DNA of 64,000 nt from Pararhodobacter sp. CCB-MM2 (GCF_001691415.1 NZ_LRRR01000024.1:1-64000), one strand, 5' to 3'; positions 25,795 to 33,904 are shown, counted from the stretch's first letter. Numbers and translations are program-made. The notes: generated by a model not told the origin, from the sequence alone.

Positions 25795-27453
25795 ATGACC
25801 AAGCGCATCGACTTCCAGACCGACCCGTCCAAGTACCGCCATTGGAGCGTGAGCTATGACGGCGCCGTGGCCAATCTGACCATGGACGTGGACGAGAACG
25901 GCGGCCTGTTCGACGGCTACCAGCTGAAGCTGAACAGCTACGACCTCGGCGTCGATATCGAACTGGCCGACGTGGTGCAGCGTATGCGCTTCGAGCACCC
26001 CGAGGTGAAGGTCGTGGTCATGCGCTCGGGAAAGGAGAAGGTGTTCTGCGCCGGCGCGAACATCCGCATGCTGGGCGGCGCGACCCATGCGCATAAGGTG
26101 AACTTCTGCAAATTCACCAACGAGACCCGGAACACGTTTGAAGCCGCCGAGGCCGACTCGGGCCAGAAATACCTCGCGGCGGTCAAAGGCGCCTGCGCGG
26201 GCGGTGGCTACGAGCTGGCGCTGGCCTGCAACCACATCATGCTGGTCGATGACAGCGCCTCGTCCGTCTCGCTGCCGGAAGTGCCGCTCTTGGCCGTGCT
26301 GCCGGGCACCGGCGGCCTGACCCGCGTCACCGACAAGCGCAAGGTGCGCCGCGATCTGGCCGATATCTTCTGCTCGCTGGAAGAAGGCATCAAGGGCAAG
26401 CGCGCCAAGGATTGGCGTCTGGTCGACGAGGTCGTCGCGACCTCGAAATTCGACGAGACCGTCGCCCAGCGCGCGCAGGAATTCGCCGCGGCCTCGGACA
26501 AGGCCACGGGTCAGGGCATCGCGCTGAACCCGCTGAAAAAGACCATCGATGAGAATGGCTCGATCCATTACTCGCTGGTCGAAGTCGACGTGGACCGCGA
26601 GGCCCGCAAGGCGACGATCACGCTGAACGGCCCGGACCGCGACGTGCCCGCCTCGGCCGAGGCGCTGGTGGCCGAGGGCGACCAGTCCTGGATGCTGCGC
26701 CTCGCCCGCGAATTCGACGACGCCATCCTCGAGCTGCGCCTCAACGAGATGGAACTGGGCCTGGTGGTGTTCCGCACCCAGGGTGACCCCGAGGCCGTGC
26801 TGGCGCATGAAGCCTTCATGCTGGCGAACCAAGACCATTGGCTGGGCCGCGAGATCCTGCAGTTCTGGAAGCGCGTGCTGAAGCGCGTCGACGTGACCTC
26901 GCGCTCGCTGGTGGCGCTGGTCGAGAACGGCTCGTGCTATGCTGGTTTCCTTGCGGAACTGCTCTGGGCCTCGGATCGCAGCTACATGATGGAAGGCGAA
27001 TTCGAGGGCGACAACCGCCCGGTCGCCACCGTCACGCTGTCCGAGGGCAACTTCGGCCCCTTCCCGATGGGCAACGATCTGACCCGTCTGGAAACCCGCT
27101 TCCTCGGCGAGCCCGAGGCTGTCACCGCGCTGAAGGGCAAGCTGGGCGAGGCGATGGAATCGGACGACGCGATGGAGGCCGGCCTTGTCACCGAAGCCTT
27201 CGACGATATCGACTGGGAAGACGAGATCCGCATCTTCATGGAAGAACGCGCCTCGTTCAGCCCGGATGCGATGACCGGCATGGAAGCCAACCTGCGCTTC
27301 GCCGGCCCGGAAACGATGGAGACCCGGATCTTCGGCCGCCTGACCGCCTGGCAGAACTGGATCTTCAACCGCCCCAACGCCACCGGCAAGGACGGCGCGC
27401 TGCAGCGCTACGGCACGGGCGTGCGCGGCGATTACAACATGCAGCGCGTGTGA
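25795..27453 (+). CDS. boxC: BoxC, 2,3-epoxybenzoyl-CoA dihydrolase
   Basis: 552 residues from the ATG at 25795 (GGGAGGA upstream). It is a double crotonase-fold protein. The first half has VFCAGANIRML (about residues 83-93) and the oxyanion-hole region GACAGGGYELALACNHI (about 131-148). The second half starts near 270 and retains the fold with a different core. BoxC opens the ring of the epoxide made by BoxAB, giving 3,4-dehydroadipyl-CoA semialdehyde and formate. A palindromic repeat pair separates it from boxB. Confidence 0.95.
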   Translation: MTKRIDFQTDPSKYRHWSVSYDGAVANLTMDVDENGGLFDGYQLKLNSYDLGVDIELADVVQRMRFEHPEVKVVVMRSGKEKVFCAGANIRMLGGATHAHKVNFCKFTNETRNTFEAAEADSGQKYLAAVKGACAGGGYELALACNHIMLVDDSASSVSLPEVPLLAVLPGTGGLTRVTDKRKVRRDLADIFCSLEEGIKGKRAKDWRLVDEVVATSKFDETVAQRAQEFAAASDKATGQGIALNPLKKTIDENGSIHYSLVEVDVDREARKATITLNGPDRDVPASAEALVAEGDQSWMLRLAREFDDAILELRLNEMELGLVVFRTQGDPEAVLAHEAFMLANQDHWLGREILQFWKRVLKRVDVTSRSLVALVENGSCYAGFLAELLWASDRSYMMEGEFEGDNRPVATVTLSEGNFGPFPMGNDLTRLETRFLGEPEAVTALKGKLGEAMESDDAMEAGLVTEAFDDIDWEDEIRIFMEERASFSPDAMTGMEANLRFAGPETMETRIFGRLTAWQNWIFNRPNATGKDGALQRYGTGVRGDYNMQRV

Positions 27454-27466
27454 TCATGCCTGCGAC

Positions 27467-27545
27467 GGTGGGGTGAAACCCCACCCTACGGGTCCCGGCG
27501 CAGGGTCGGTCCCGCAAGAAGCGTAGGGTGGGGCTTCGCCCCACC
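27467..27545. repeat. Inverted pair of palindromic repeats inside the box operon (family P)
   Basis: Two hairpins face each other: GGTGGGG-TGAAA-CCCCACC (27467-27485) and GGTGGGG-CTTCG-CCCCACC (27527-27545). They are flanked by CCCTACG on the right of the first and CGTAGGG on the left of the second. The same unit occurs at 43637-43694, and a diverged half at 29032-29055. The second hairpin ends only 16 nt before the boxB start, next to its AGGAGG site. Confidence 0.9.
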
Positions 27546-27561
27546 GCCACAGGAGGAACCC

Positions 27562-29013
27562 ATGATCGACCTCATCAACGTCAGCTACGACACGCAGATC
27601 CCCAACAATGTGGGTCTCTCGAACGACAAGCGCGTGCTGAAGGCGCTGGAGAAATGGCACCCCGGTTACATCAACTGGTGGAATGACCTGATCCCGCAGA
27701 ACTTCCAGAAATCAATGGTCTATCTGCGCACCGCCGTTTCGGTCGACCCGAAGGGCTGGGCCAAGTTCGACTATGTGAAGATGCCGGAATACCGCTGGGG
27801 CATCCTGCTGGCCCCGCAGGTCGAGGGTCGCGTCATCCCCTGCGGTGAGCATGCCGGCCAGCCCGCCTGGCAGGAAGTCCCGGGCGAATACCGCAACATG
27901 CTCAAGCGCCTGATCGTCATCCAAGGCGATACCGAGCCCGGCTCGGTCGAGCAGCAGCGCTTCCTCGGCCTGACCGCGCCGTCGCTCTATGACATGCGCA
28001 ACCTGTTCCAGGTGAACGTGGAAGAGGGCCGTCACCTCTGGGCGATGGTCTATCTGCTGCAGAAGTACTTCGGCAAGGACGGCCGGGAAGAGGCCGATGA
28101 CCTGCTCATCCGCTCCTCGGGTTCGGAAGAGGCCCCGCGGATGCTCGGTGCCTTCAACGAAGAGACGCCGGACTGGTTGTCCTTCTTCATGTTCACCTAT
28201 TTCACCGACCGTGACGGCAAGATGCAGCTGGAATCGCTGGCGCAATCGGGCTTCGACCCGCTGTCGCGCACCTGCCGCTTCATGCTGACCGAGGAAGCGC
28301 ACCACATGTTCGTGGGCGAAACCGGCGTCGGCCGCGTGATCGAGCGCACCTGTCAGGTGATGGCCGAGAACGGCATCGACGATCCCTACGAGATCGACCG
28401 TATCCGCGCCCTCGGCGTGATCGACCTGCCGACGATCCAGAAGAAGCTCAACCTGCATTACACGCTGTCGCTCGATCTCTTCGGTCAGGAAGTCTCGACG
28501 AACGCCGCCAACGCGTTCAACGCCGGGATCAAGGGCCGCTACATGGAGCACCGCCTGACCGACGACCACCAGCTGAAGGGTGACACCTACCCGGTCTGGG
28601 ATTTCGTCGACGGCAAGCTGATCCGTCACGAGGTTCCGGCCCTGACCGCGATCAACATGCGCCTGCGTGACGATTACATCCGCGACGCGGCGGGTGGCGT
28701 CGGCCGCTGGAACAAGATCATCGAGAAGTCGGGCATCCAGTTCGAGCTGAAGCTGCCGCACGAGAGCTTCCACCGCCAGATCGGCGTGTTCTCGGGCAAG
28801 GCTTTCGATCCGGAGGGCAACCTGCTCTCGGGCGCGGAATACGACGCCCAGCGCGACAGCTGGCTGCCGACCCGCGCGGATGGCGATTTCATCCAGTCGC
28901 TGATGAAGCCCTGCTTCGAGCCCGGCAAATTCGCCGGCTGGATCGCCCCGCCGAAAGTCGGCATCGACAACAAGCCCGGCGACTTCGAATATGTGAAGCT
29001 GCATATGGCCTGA
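27562..29013 (+). CDS. boxB: BoxB, oxygenase component of benzoyl-CoA 2,3-epoxidase
   Basis: 483 residues, the usual length for BoxB. It is a ferritin-like di-iron enzyme; candidate ligand motifs are EEGRH (E154, E155, H158) and EEAHH (E244, E245, H247, H248). The N-terminus IDLINVSYDTQIPNNVGLS is characteristic. With BoxA it adds O2 across the 2,3 bond of benzoyl-CoA. AGGAGGAACCC precedes the ATG. The intergenic hairpins upstream may change its translation relative to boxC. Confidence 0.95.
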   Translation: MIDLINVSYDTQIPNNVGLSNDKRVLKALEKWHPGYINWWNDLIPQNFQKSMVYLRTAVSVDPKGWAKFDYVKMPEYRWGILLAPQVEGRVIPCGEHAGQPAWQEVPGEYRNMLKRLIVIQGDTEPGSVEQQRFLGLTAPSLYDMRNLFQVNVEEGRHLWAMVYLLQKYFGKDGREEADDLLIRSSGSEEAPRMLGAFNEETPDWLSFFMFTYFTDRDGKMQLESLAQSGFDPLSRTCRFMLTEEAHHMFVGETGVGRVIERTCQVMAENGIDDPYEIDRIRALGVIDLPTIQKKLNLHYTLSLDLFGQEVSTNAANAFNAGIKGRYMEHRLTDDHQLKGDTYPVWDFVDGKLIRHEVPALTAINMRLRDDYIRDAAGGVGRWNKIIEKSGIQFELKLPHESFHRQIGVFSGKAFDPEGNLLSGAEYDAQRDSWLPTRADGDFIQSLMKPCFEPGKFAGWIAPPKVGIDNKPGDFEYVKLHMA

Positions 29014-29031
29014 CTGGCCCTTCGGCGAAGT

Positions 29032-29096
29032 GTCGGGGTGAAACCCCGACCTACGCCGCGCAACTCCGGTGAGGGCGCGCGCCTCGCGCCCCCGCC
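29032..29096. repeat. Diverged copy of palindromic repeat family P
   Basis: GTCGGGG-TGAAA-CCCCGAC followed by CTACG (29032-29055) has the same architecture as the family P unit, with compensated base changes in the stem. A second GC-rich hairpin-like block follows to about 29096. It lies in the 113-bp gap between boxB and the small Cys4 gene. Confidence 0.65.
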
Positions 29097-29126
29097 ACAC
29101 CCAAGGCAAACGGAAGGGAGGTCCCG

Positions 29127-29288
29127 ATGCCCATCGAACGCTCGGCCCTGGACGCCACGCGTCACCGTGTTACCCAGAAGGAAGCGACCTGCCTCGGATG
29201 CGCCGATTGCACCGGCGCCTGCTGGAGCCTCCTTGAACTGAGCCGTCTGCCCGAGACGGTGCTGCATCCCCGGACACCCCGCGCATGA
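29127..29288 (+). CDS. 53-residue four-cysteine (ferredoxin-like) protein between boxB and boxA
   Basis: A short frame with a good ribosome site (GGGAGGT, 6 nt before the ATG) and a stop overlapping the boxA ATG (ATGA). It encodes 53 residues with CLGCADCTGAC, that is C22, C25, C28, C32 (CX2CX2CX3C). This is the ligand pattern of a [4Fe-4S] ferredoxin half, though the usual proline after the last Cys is replaced by Trp. I do not recognise a named family. It could be a minimal electron carrier or a metal-site assembly helper for BoxA/BoxB. The coding call rests on the RBS, the tight overlap and the regular Cys spacing. Confidence 0.72.
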   Translation: MPIERSALDATRHRVTQKEATCLGCADCTGACWSLLELSRLPETVLHPRTPRA

Positions 29289-30466
29289 ACAAGCCCCTCA
29301 AACAGCACCTGATCGACCCGGAAATCTGCATCCGCTGCTATACCTGCGAGATGACCTGCCCGGTCGAGGCGATCACCCATGACGACAGCAACGTCGTCGT
29401 CGATGCCGAGAAATGCGACTTCTGCATGGATTGCATCCCGGTCTGCCCGACCGGCTCGATCGACGAATGGCGCGTGGTCGAGACGCCCTATTCGCTGGAC
29501 GACCAATTCGGCTGGGACGAGCTGCCCGAGCAGCAGGAGATCGGCGAGGCGGCAGGTGGCGTCGAGGCGCTGGACGCCGCGATGGAGGCCCTGCTGGCCG
29601 AGGCCCACAAGGGCGCGGGCGGTAAGTCCAAGGCCCCGAAGAGCGCGTCGAAAGCCTCGGTGAACCTGTACAATCTCGGCAAACCCGCGACGGCCAAGGT
29701 CACCGGCAACTTCCGCCTGACCGCCGACGAGTCCGGCGCCGATGTCCGTCACATCATCCTCGATTTCGGCGCCCAGCCTTTCCCGGTGCTGGAAGGCCAG
29801 TCGATCGGCATCATTCCCCCCGGCACTGACGCCGACGGCAAGGCCCATCTGCCGCGCCTCTATTCGGTCTCGAGCCCCCGTGATGGTGAGCGGCCGAACT
29901 ACAACAACCTCTCGCTGACCGTGAAGCGCGAGGAAAAGGGCCTGTGCTCGAACTATGTCTGCGATCTGAAGATCGGCGACGAGGTCAAGATCACCGGCCC
30001 CTTCGGCGCGACCTTCCTGATGCCCGAAGACCCCGCCGCGCGCCTGCTGATGGTCTGCACCGGCACCGGCTCCGCGCCGTTCCGCGCCTTCACCATGCGC
30101 CGGCAACGCTCGGCCGGGGCCACCGGCGACATGACGATGTTCTTCGGCGCCCGTACCCCGGATTCGCTGCCCTATTTCGGCCCGCTGAAGAAGGTGCCCG
30201 AGCGGCTGCTGAAGAAACACCTCGTGTTCAGCCGCCTCGCCGACCAGCCCAAGGAATATGTGCAGGACCGGATGATGAACGAGCAGGAGGCCCTGGCCGA
30301 TCTGCTGGCCGATCCGAACACGCATATCTACATCTGCGGCCTGCGGGGGATGGAACAGGGGGTCGAGGAGGCCTTCCGCTCGATCTCGGAAAGCACGGGC
30401 CTCAGCTGGGACGCCACGCGCGACGCGATGCGCGACGAAGGCCGCTATCACGTCGAGACTTACTGA
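29285..30466 (+). CDS. boxA: BoxA, reductase component of benzoyl-CoA 2,3-epoxidase
   Basis: 393 residues. The N-terminal ferredoxin domain binds two [4Fe-4S] clusters: C15, C18, C21, C25 and C44, C47, C50, C54. A linker (about 75-120) leads to a ferredoxin-NADP reductase domain with FAD-binding RLYSVSSPRDG and NADPH-binding VCTGTGSAPFRAF. It passes electrons from NADPH to the BoxB di-iron centre. Its ATG overlaps the stop of the small Cys4 gene. Confidence 0.96.
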   Translation: MNKPLKQHLIDPEICIRCYTCEMTCPVEAITHDDSNVVVDAEKCDFCMDCIPVCPTGSIDEWRVVETPYSLDDQFGWDELPEQQEIGEAAGGVEALDAAMEALLAEAHKGAGGKSKAPKSASKASVNLYNLGKPATAKVTGNFRLTADESGADVRHIILDFGAQPFPVLEGQSIGIIPPGTDADGKAHLPRLYSVSSPRDGERPNYNNLSLTVKREEKGLCSNYVCDLKIGDEVKITGPFGATFLMPEDPAARLLMVCTGTGSAPFRAFTMRRQRSAGATGDMTMFFGARTPDSLPYFGPLKKVPERLLKKHLVFSRLADQPKEYVQDRMMNEQEALADLLADPNTHIYICGLRGMEQGVEEAFRSISESTGLSWDATRDAMRDEGRYHVETY

Positions 30467-30472
30467 CCGACT

Positions 30473-30895
30473 ATGGCCTACGACCACGAGATCCGCGTCA
30501 CCTGGGGCGATTGCGACCCTGCCAAGATCGCCTATACGGCGCGGATCCCGGCCTTCGCCCTTGATGCCATCAATGGCTGGTGGGAGCATCATTTCGGCGG
30601 CGGCTGGTTCCAGATGGAGCTGGACCATGATTTCGGCACGCCCTTCGTGCATATGTCGCTGGATTTCCGCGCGCCGATCACCCCGCGCCACAGGCTGATC
30701 TGCGCCACCGCGCCGACCCGTCTGGGCGAGACCTCGATCGACTGGCGCGTGACCGGACGGCAGGATGGCGTGACCTGCTTCGAGGGGCGCTTCACCTGCG
30801 TCTTCACGCAGGCCAGCACCTTCCGGAAGGCCCCGCCACCCGCCGAGGTTCGCGCCCTGATCGAGCGCCATCTGGAGAGCCCGGAGGGCGCCTGA
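30473..30895 (+). CDS. Acyl-CoA thioesterase (4HBT hot-dog fold), box-associated
   Basis: 140 residues. The motif VTWGDCDPAKIAYTARIPAF contains the conserved catalytic-type Asp of 4-hydroxybenzoyl-CoA thioesterases, and the MSLDFRAPITPRHRL strand matches the hot-dog fold. It lies 6 bp after boxA. In box clusters such enzymes probably release CoA from dead-end aryl or epoxide thioesters; that role is inferred. A paralogue sits beside the second CoA-dependent module at 46469. Confidence 0.88.
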   Translation: MAYDHEIRVTWGDCDPAKIAYTARIPAFALDAINGWWEHHFGGGWFQMELDHDFGTPFVHMSLDFRAPITPRHRLICATAPTRLGETSIDWRVTGRQDGVTCFEGRFTCVFTQASTFRKAPPPAEVRALIERHLESPEGA

Positions 30896-30912
30896 GTCCC
30901 TAAGCGCAACCG

Positions 30913-31024
30913 AGGGCCGGCACCCGTCCGCGGGTGGGCGCCGCAACAATCGCGGTCCGTGCTTTATGGCGTCACGTCCGGGCGACCTCGTTCGTCGTGC
31001 TGACGGCACCAAAGCGCCCTCGTT
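30913..31024 (+). repeat. Dispersed intergenic repeat, family Q, copy 1
   Basis: About 110 bp that aligns with 47646-47754: both contain CCCGTCCG, GGGTGGGCGC, a CTNTATGGCGTCA core, GTCCG and AAAGCGCCC in the same order and spacing. The left end forms a CACCCG-TCCG-CGGGTG hairpin. It occupies the 5' part of the 273-bp gap between the thioesterase and boxR; the 3' part carries the BoxR sites. Confidence 0.75.
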
Positions 31025-31067
31025 CCGGGCCAAGAAGTGCCGGACCGTTTCGTCGCCCCCTCCCGGC

Positions 31068-31148
31068 AGAATAGTGCACGCGCCCCATTTCGCGGCGGGT
31101 TGCCTATTGTTCGGGCGAAAGGCATGGCCTAGGGTTGTGCAATATTCT
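31068..31148 (+). promoter_or_regulatory. Putative BoxR autoregulatory operators
   Basis: TGCA at 31075 within AGAATAGTGCAC, and at 31138 within TGCAATATTCT. The two are near mirror images (reverse complement of the first gives GTGCACTATTCT). The second is the same string found upstream of boxC. Position 20-100 bp before the boxR ATG suggests autoregulation. Confidence 0.7.
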
Positions 31149-31168
31149 ACCGAAACCGCCCCCAGAAC

Positions 31169-32086
31169 ATGTCCGAGATCACCAATTTCCGCGGCGAATC
31201 CATCGCCACCGAGAGCGAAGCGCAGGGCGAGGCCGCCGTCCGTGCGCTGATCCTGCGCGTGGGCGAGCGGGTGCGGAAAGCGCGTGAGCTGAAGGGCATC
31301 CCGCGCCGCGTGCTGTCCGAGGCCTCGGGCGTCTCGCCGCGATATCTGGCGCTGTTGGAGGCGGGCGAGGGGAACATCTCCATCGGCCTGCTGCAACGGG
31401 TGGCAGAGGCGCTCGATCACCGCATCGAATGGCTTGTGGGCGAGGACGATCCCTGGACCTCGGAAGCCCTGCGTGTCGCCGGTCTGTACCGCGAGGCCCC
31501 GGCCGAGGTGCGCACCAAGGTGCTGGACCTGCTGGCCCCCACGCCCGAAGCCACCGCAAGGCGCAACCGCATCGCGCTGATCGGCCTGCGCGGGGCGGGC
31601 AAATCCACGCTGGGCGCACGCGCCGGGGCGGAACTGGGCATCCCCTTCGTCGAACTCAACCGCGAGATCGAGGAACAGGCGGGCATGCCCGTCAACGAGG
31701 TCATGGCCTTCTACGGGCAGGAGGGCTACCGCCGTCTGGAAGCGCAGGCGCTCGGCCGGGTGATCGCCACCTATGACCAGATGATCCTCGCCGTCGCAGG
31801 TGGCATCGTGTCCGAGCCCGAGACCTACAAGACGCTCCTTGGCCATTTCCACACGATCTGGGTCAAGGCCGCGCCGACCGAACACATGGCCCGCGTCCGT
31901 GACCAAGGCGACACCCGCCCGATGGCCGGTAATCCCGAGGCCATGGACCAGCTGCGCTTCATCCTCACCAGCCGCGAAACGCTCTATGAACAGGCGCGCG
32001 CCAAGCTGGACACCACGGGACGCACGCTGGAGGAATCCACCGACGACCTGCTGTCCCTGATCTCTGAACGCGGGTTCCTGCAGTGA
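31169..32086 (+). CDS. boxR: BoxR, benzoyl-CoA-responsive repressor (XRE HTH plus shikimate-kinase-like domain)
   Basis: 305 residues. An XRE-type helix-turn-helix is at about 30-85 (KARELKGIPRRVLSEASGVSPRYLALLEAG). A C-terminal shikimate-kinase-like P-loop domain has GLRGAGKS (139-146) and AVAGGIVSEPETY. This architecture is specific to BoxR/BzdR; in these, benzoyl-CoA binds the kinase-like domain and releases DNA. No strong Shine-Dalgarno is visible before the ATG. The stop overlaps a GTG start of the next gene. Confidence 0.95.
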   Translation: MSEITNFRGESIATESEAQGEAAVRALILRVGERVRKARELKGIPRRVLSEASGVSPRYLALLEAGEGNISIGLLQRVAEALDHRIEWLVGEDDPWTSEALRVAGLYREAPAEVRTKVLDLLAPTPEATARRNRIALIGLRGAGKSTLGARAGAELGIPFVELNREIEEQAGMPVNEVMAFYGQEGYRRLEAQALGRVIATYDQMILAVAGGIVSEPETYKTLLGHFHTIWVKAAPTEHMARVRDQGDTRPMAGNPEAMDQLRFILTSRETLYEQARAKLDTTGRTLEESTDDLLSLISERGFLQ

Positions 32087-33159
32087 GCGGTCCGATCCTG
32101 CCCAGCGGCGAATTGCATCTGGCGCGGATCCGCAAGCGCCTGTCGGACGGCATTCCCCTCACAGTGCAGCATGCGGTCGTCGCCGGCGGCAGTCCGCAGG
32201 CCCTCGGGATGGCCGTGGCGCTGATCGAGACCGGCTGCCGCGTGACCCTGCTGGAAGAGAACGATTTCGACGTGGTCCGCGCGCGCGACATGCTCGCCCG
32301 CACCGGCAAGGGCGCCGGCATCGCCCTCACCACCGACACCGATCAGGCCCGCGACGCCGATGTGTTGATCGAGGCCTCGGGCGGTGACGGGCTGGCCCGG
32401 GTGAAGCTGATGGGCCAACTGGCGGCGCTGTCGCCGCGGGCACTGATGGTCAGTCTGGGCGCGGGTGTGTCGCTGGGCTCGCTGAAGGATCAGGTCGAGG
32501 GGCCGGTCGCGTTGATCGAATGCGACGCGCCCCCGCCCGCCATCGGCATGATCGAGATCCTCAAGGGCTCGGACCCCGCCGCGCTGGGGCTGGCCTATCG
32601 TTTGGGCGCCTTGCCGGTGATCGTGCCCTCGTTCCTTGGCGCACGGTTGATCGCCGCGATGGAGGACGAGGCCGAGGCTTTGGTCTTCCAAGGCGCGACC
32701 CCGTGGGAGGTGGACGAGGCCGCCGAGGCCTTCGGCTTCGACCTCGGGCCCTGCGCGGCGCAGGATCTGCGGGGCCTCGACCGTGCCTTGGCCCGCCACA
32801 AGCTGACCGGCCATGACCTGCCGCTCATCGCCCGCATGGTCCCTGAGGGGCGGCTGGGGCGCAAAGGCGGCGTGGGTTGGTATCGCTATCCCGGCGGCGG
32901 CGGTCGCGTGATCGACCCGTTGATCGAGGATCTGGCCCGCGAGGAAGCGCATTTCGCCGGCGTCGCCCCGCGCGAGATCGGCCCGGACGAGATCACCGAG
33001 CGGCTGGTCGGGGCGCTGCTGCGCTCGGCCCGGGCGATGAAGGTGGAGGGCGATATCATCGACCTCGCCTCGGTCCTCGCCTGCGGCTTCCCTGAGGATC
33101 GCGGCGGCATCCTGCATTACGCGGCCGAGTTGGGCAGCGGCAGTCCCTACCGGATCTGA
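32083..33159 (+). CDS. 3-hydroxyacyl-CoA dehydrogenase-like protein with degenerate active site
   Basis: 358 residues, GTG start overlapping the boxR stop. The overall layout is that of a 3-hydroxyacyl-CoA dehydrogenase (N-terminal Rossmann-like domain, C-terminal helical domain with GRKGGVGWYRY). However, the dinucleotide motif reads AGGSPQALGMA instead of GxGxMGxGIA. The segment that should be HFFNPxHxMxLVE reads IECDAPPPAIGMIE, so the catalytic His is not visible while the Glu remains. In the pathway a dehydrogenase would act on 3-hydroxyadipyl-CoA, but this protein may be non-catalytic or changed in function. Confidence 0.75.
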   Translation: MSGPILPSGELHLARIRKRLSDGIPLTVQHAVVAGGSPQALGMAVALIETGCRVTLLEENDFDVVRARDMLARTGKGAGIALTTDTDQARDADVLIEASGGDGLARVKLMGQLAALSPRALMVSLGAGVSLGSLKDQVEGPVALIECDAPPPAIGMIEILKGSDPAALGLAYRLGALPVIVPSFLGARLIAAMEDEAEALVFQGATPWEVDEAAEAFGFDLGPCAAQDLRGLDRALARHKLTGHDLPLIARMVPEGRLGRKGGVGWYRYPGGGGRVIDPLIEDLAREEAHFAGVAPREIGPDEITERLVGALLRSARAMKVEGDIIDLASVLACGFPEDRGGILHYAAELGSGSPYRI

Positions 33160-33857
33160 CCACCCTCACCGACCAACGCGAACAGCGCCCCGCGCGAGGC
33201 GATGCCCAGCTTGTGGTAAGCGCGCTTGCGGTAGGTCACCACCGTCGCGGCGGACAAGCCCATGTCACCCGCAATCGCCTCGGCCTTGCGGCCCTGCAGG
33301 ATGCCCTCGCAGACCGCCCGTTCGCGCTCGCTGAGCGCGGCCAGCGGATCGGGCCGCGCGCCGCTGTCGTAGTGGCGGGCGGCGAGGTCGGCGATCAGCT
33401 CGGCCAGATCGGGATCGATGCGCATCCCCGCTTCATAGAGGTTGACCACCAGCCGATGATGCACTGTCGCGACCAGCACCGCCGTCTTGCCGCTGAGCCC
33501 CGGCGCGGTGAAGAACCGCTCGCGATAGGCCGCCTGCATCCGGGTCTCGGGCCCGATAGGAACCACGCGGCGCTGTCCGGATGCCATGCGCGCCAGCACC
33601 GGCCGCAAAGGGTCTTTCCGATGCCAGCCGTCGAGATAGCTTTCCGCCAAGGCCTCGCCCAAGGACTGCGCGGCGAAATTCCACGACAGCAGGCAGCGCG
33701 CGCCGTCGTCCAGCGCGAAGACCATGACCTGCCGCGCGCCGCTCTGCTCCACCAGCGCCAGCAAGGCGCGGGGGAAGGCCTCGCTCCCCACGGCGGCAAG
33801 GCAGGCGGTGATCTGGCGATAGGGGCTGGGCACATTGTCCTCCGTAAAAGGGGACAT
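33147..33857 (-). CDS. LuxR-family transcriptional regulator
   Basis: 236 residues from the ATG at 33857; a TTG 33 bp upstream is an alternative start. The N-terminal two thirds form a sensor-like region of no clear family. The C-terminus is a LuxR/GerE helix-turn-helix (LSERERAVCEGILQGRKAEA then LSAATVVTYRKRAYHKLGI). It is divergent from the FAD monooxygenase gene with a shared control region of about 47 bp, so it probably regulates that operon. Its 3' end overlaps the convergent dehydrogenase-like gene by 13 bp. Confidence 0.85.
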   Translation of the reverse strand: MSPFTEDNVPSPYRQITACLAAVGSEAFPRALLALVEQSGARQVMVFALDDGARCLLSWNFAAQSLGEALAESYLDGWHRKDPLRPVLARMASGQRRVVPIGPETRMQAAYRERFFTAPGLSGKTAVLVATVHHRLVVNLYEAGMRIDPDLAELIADLAARHYDSGARPDPLAALSERERAVCEGILQGRKAEAIAGDMGLSAATVVTYRKRAYHKLGIASRGALFALVGEGGQIR

Positions 33858-33904
33858 ACCGCGCGGCCCGATGCCGGTAAACAGAGGCAAGCAAGGGAGG
33901 CGGC

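Noticed and set aside
24091..26838. 915-residue open frame on the minus strand
   Set aside because: Antisense to the ligase, hydrolase, DUF309 and boxC genes and crosses an intergenic promoter; no recognisable domain.
27467..27545. Palindromic pair read as an operon terminator
   Set aside because: It lies within the boxC-boxB unit and lacks a T tract, unlike the 43637 copy, so full termination is unlikely.
29162..31906. 914-residue open frame on the minus strand
   Set aside because: Antisense to boxA, the thioesterase and boxR, and spans the boxR promoter; no motifs.
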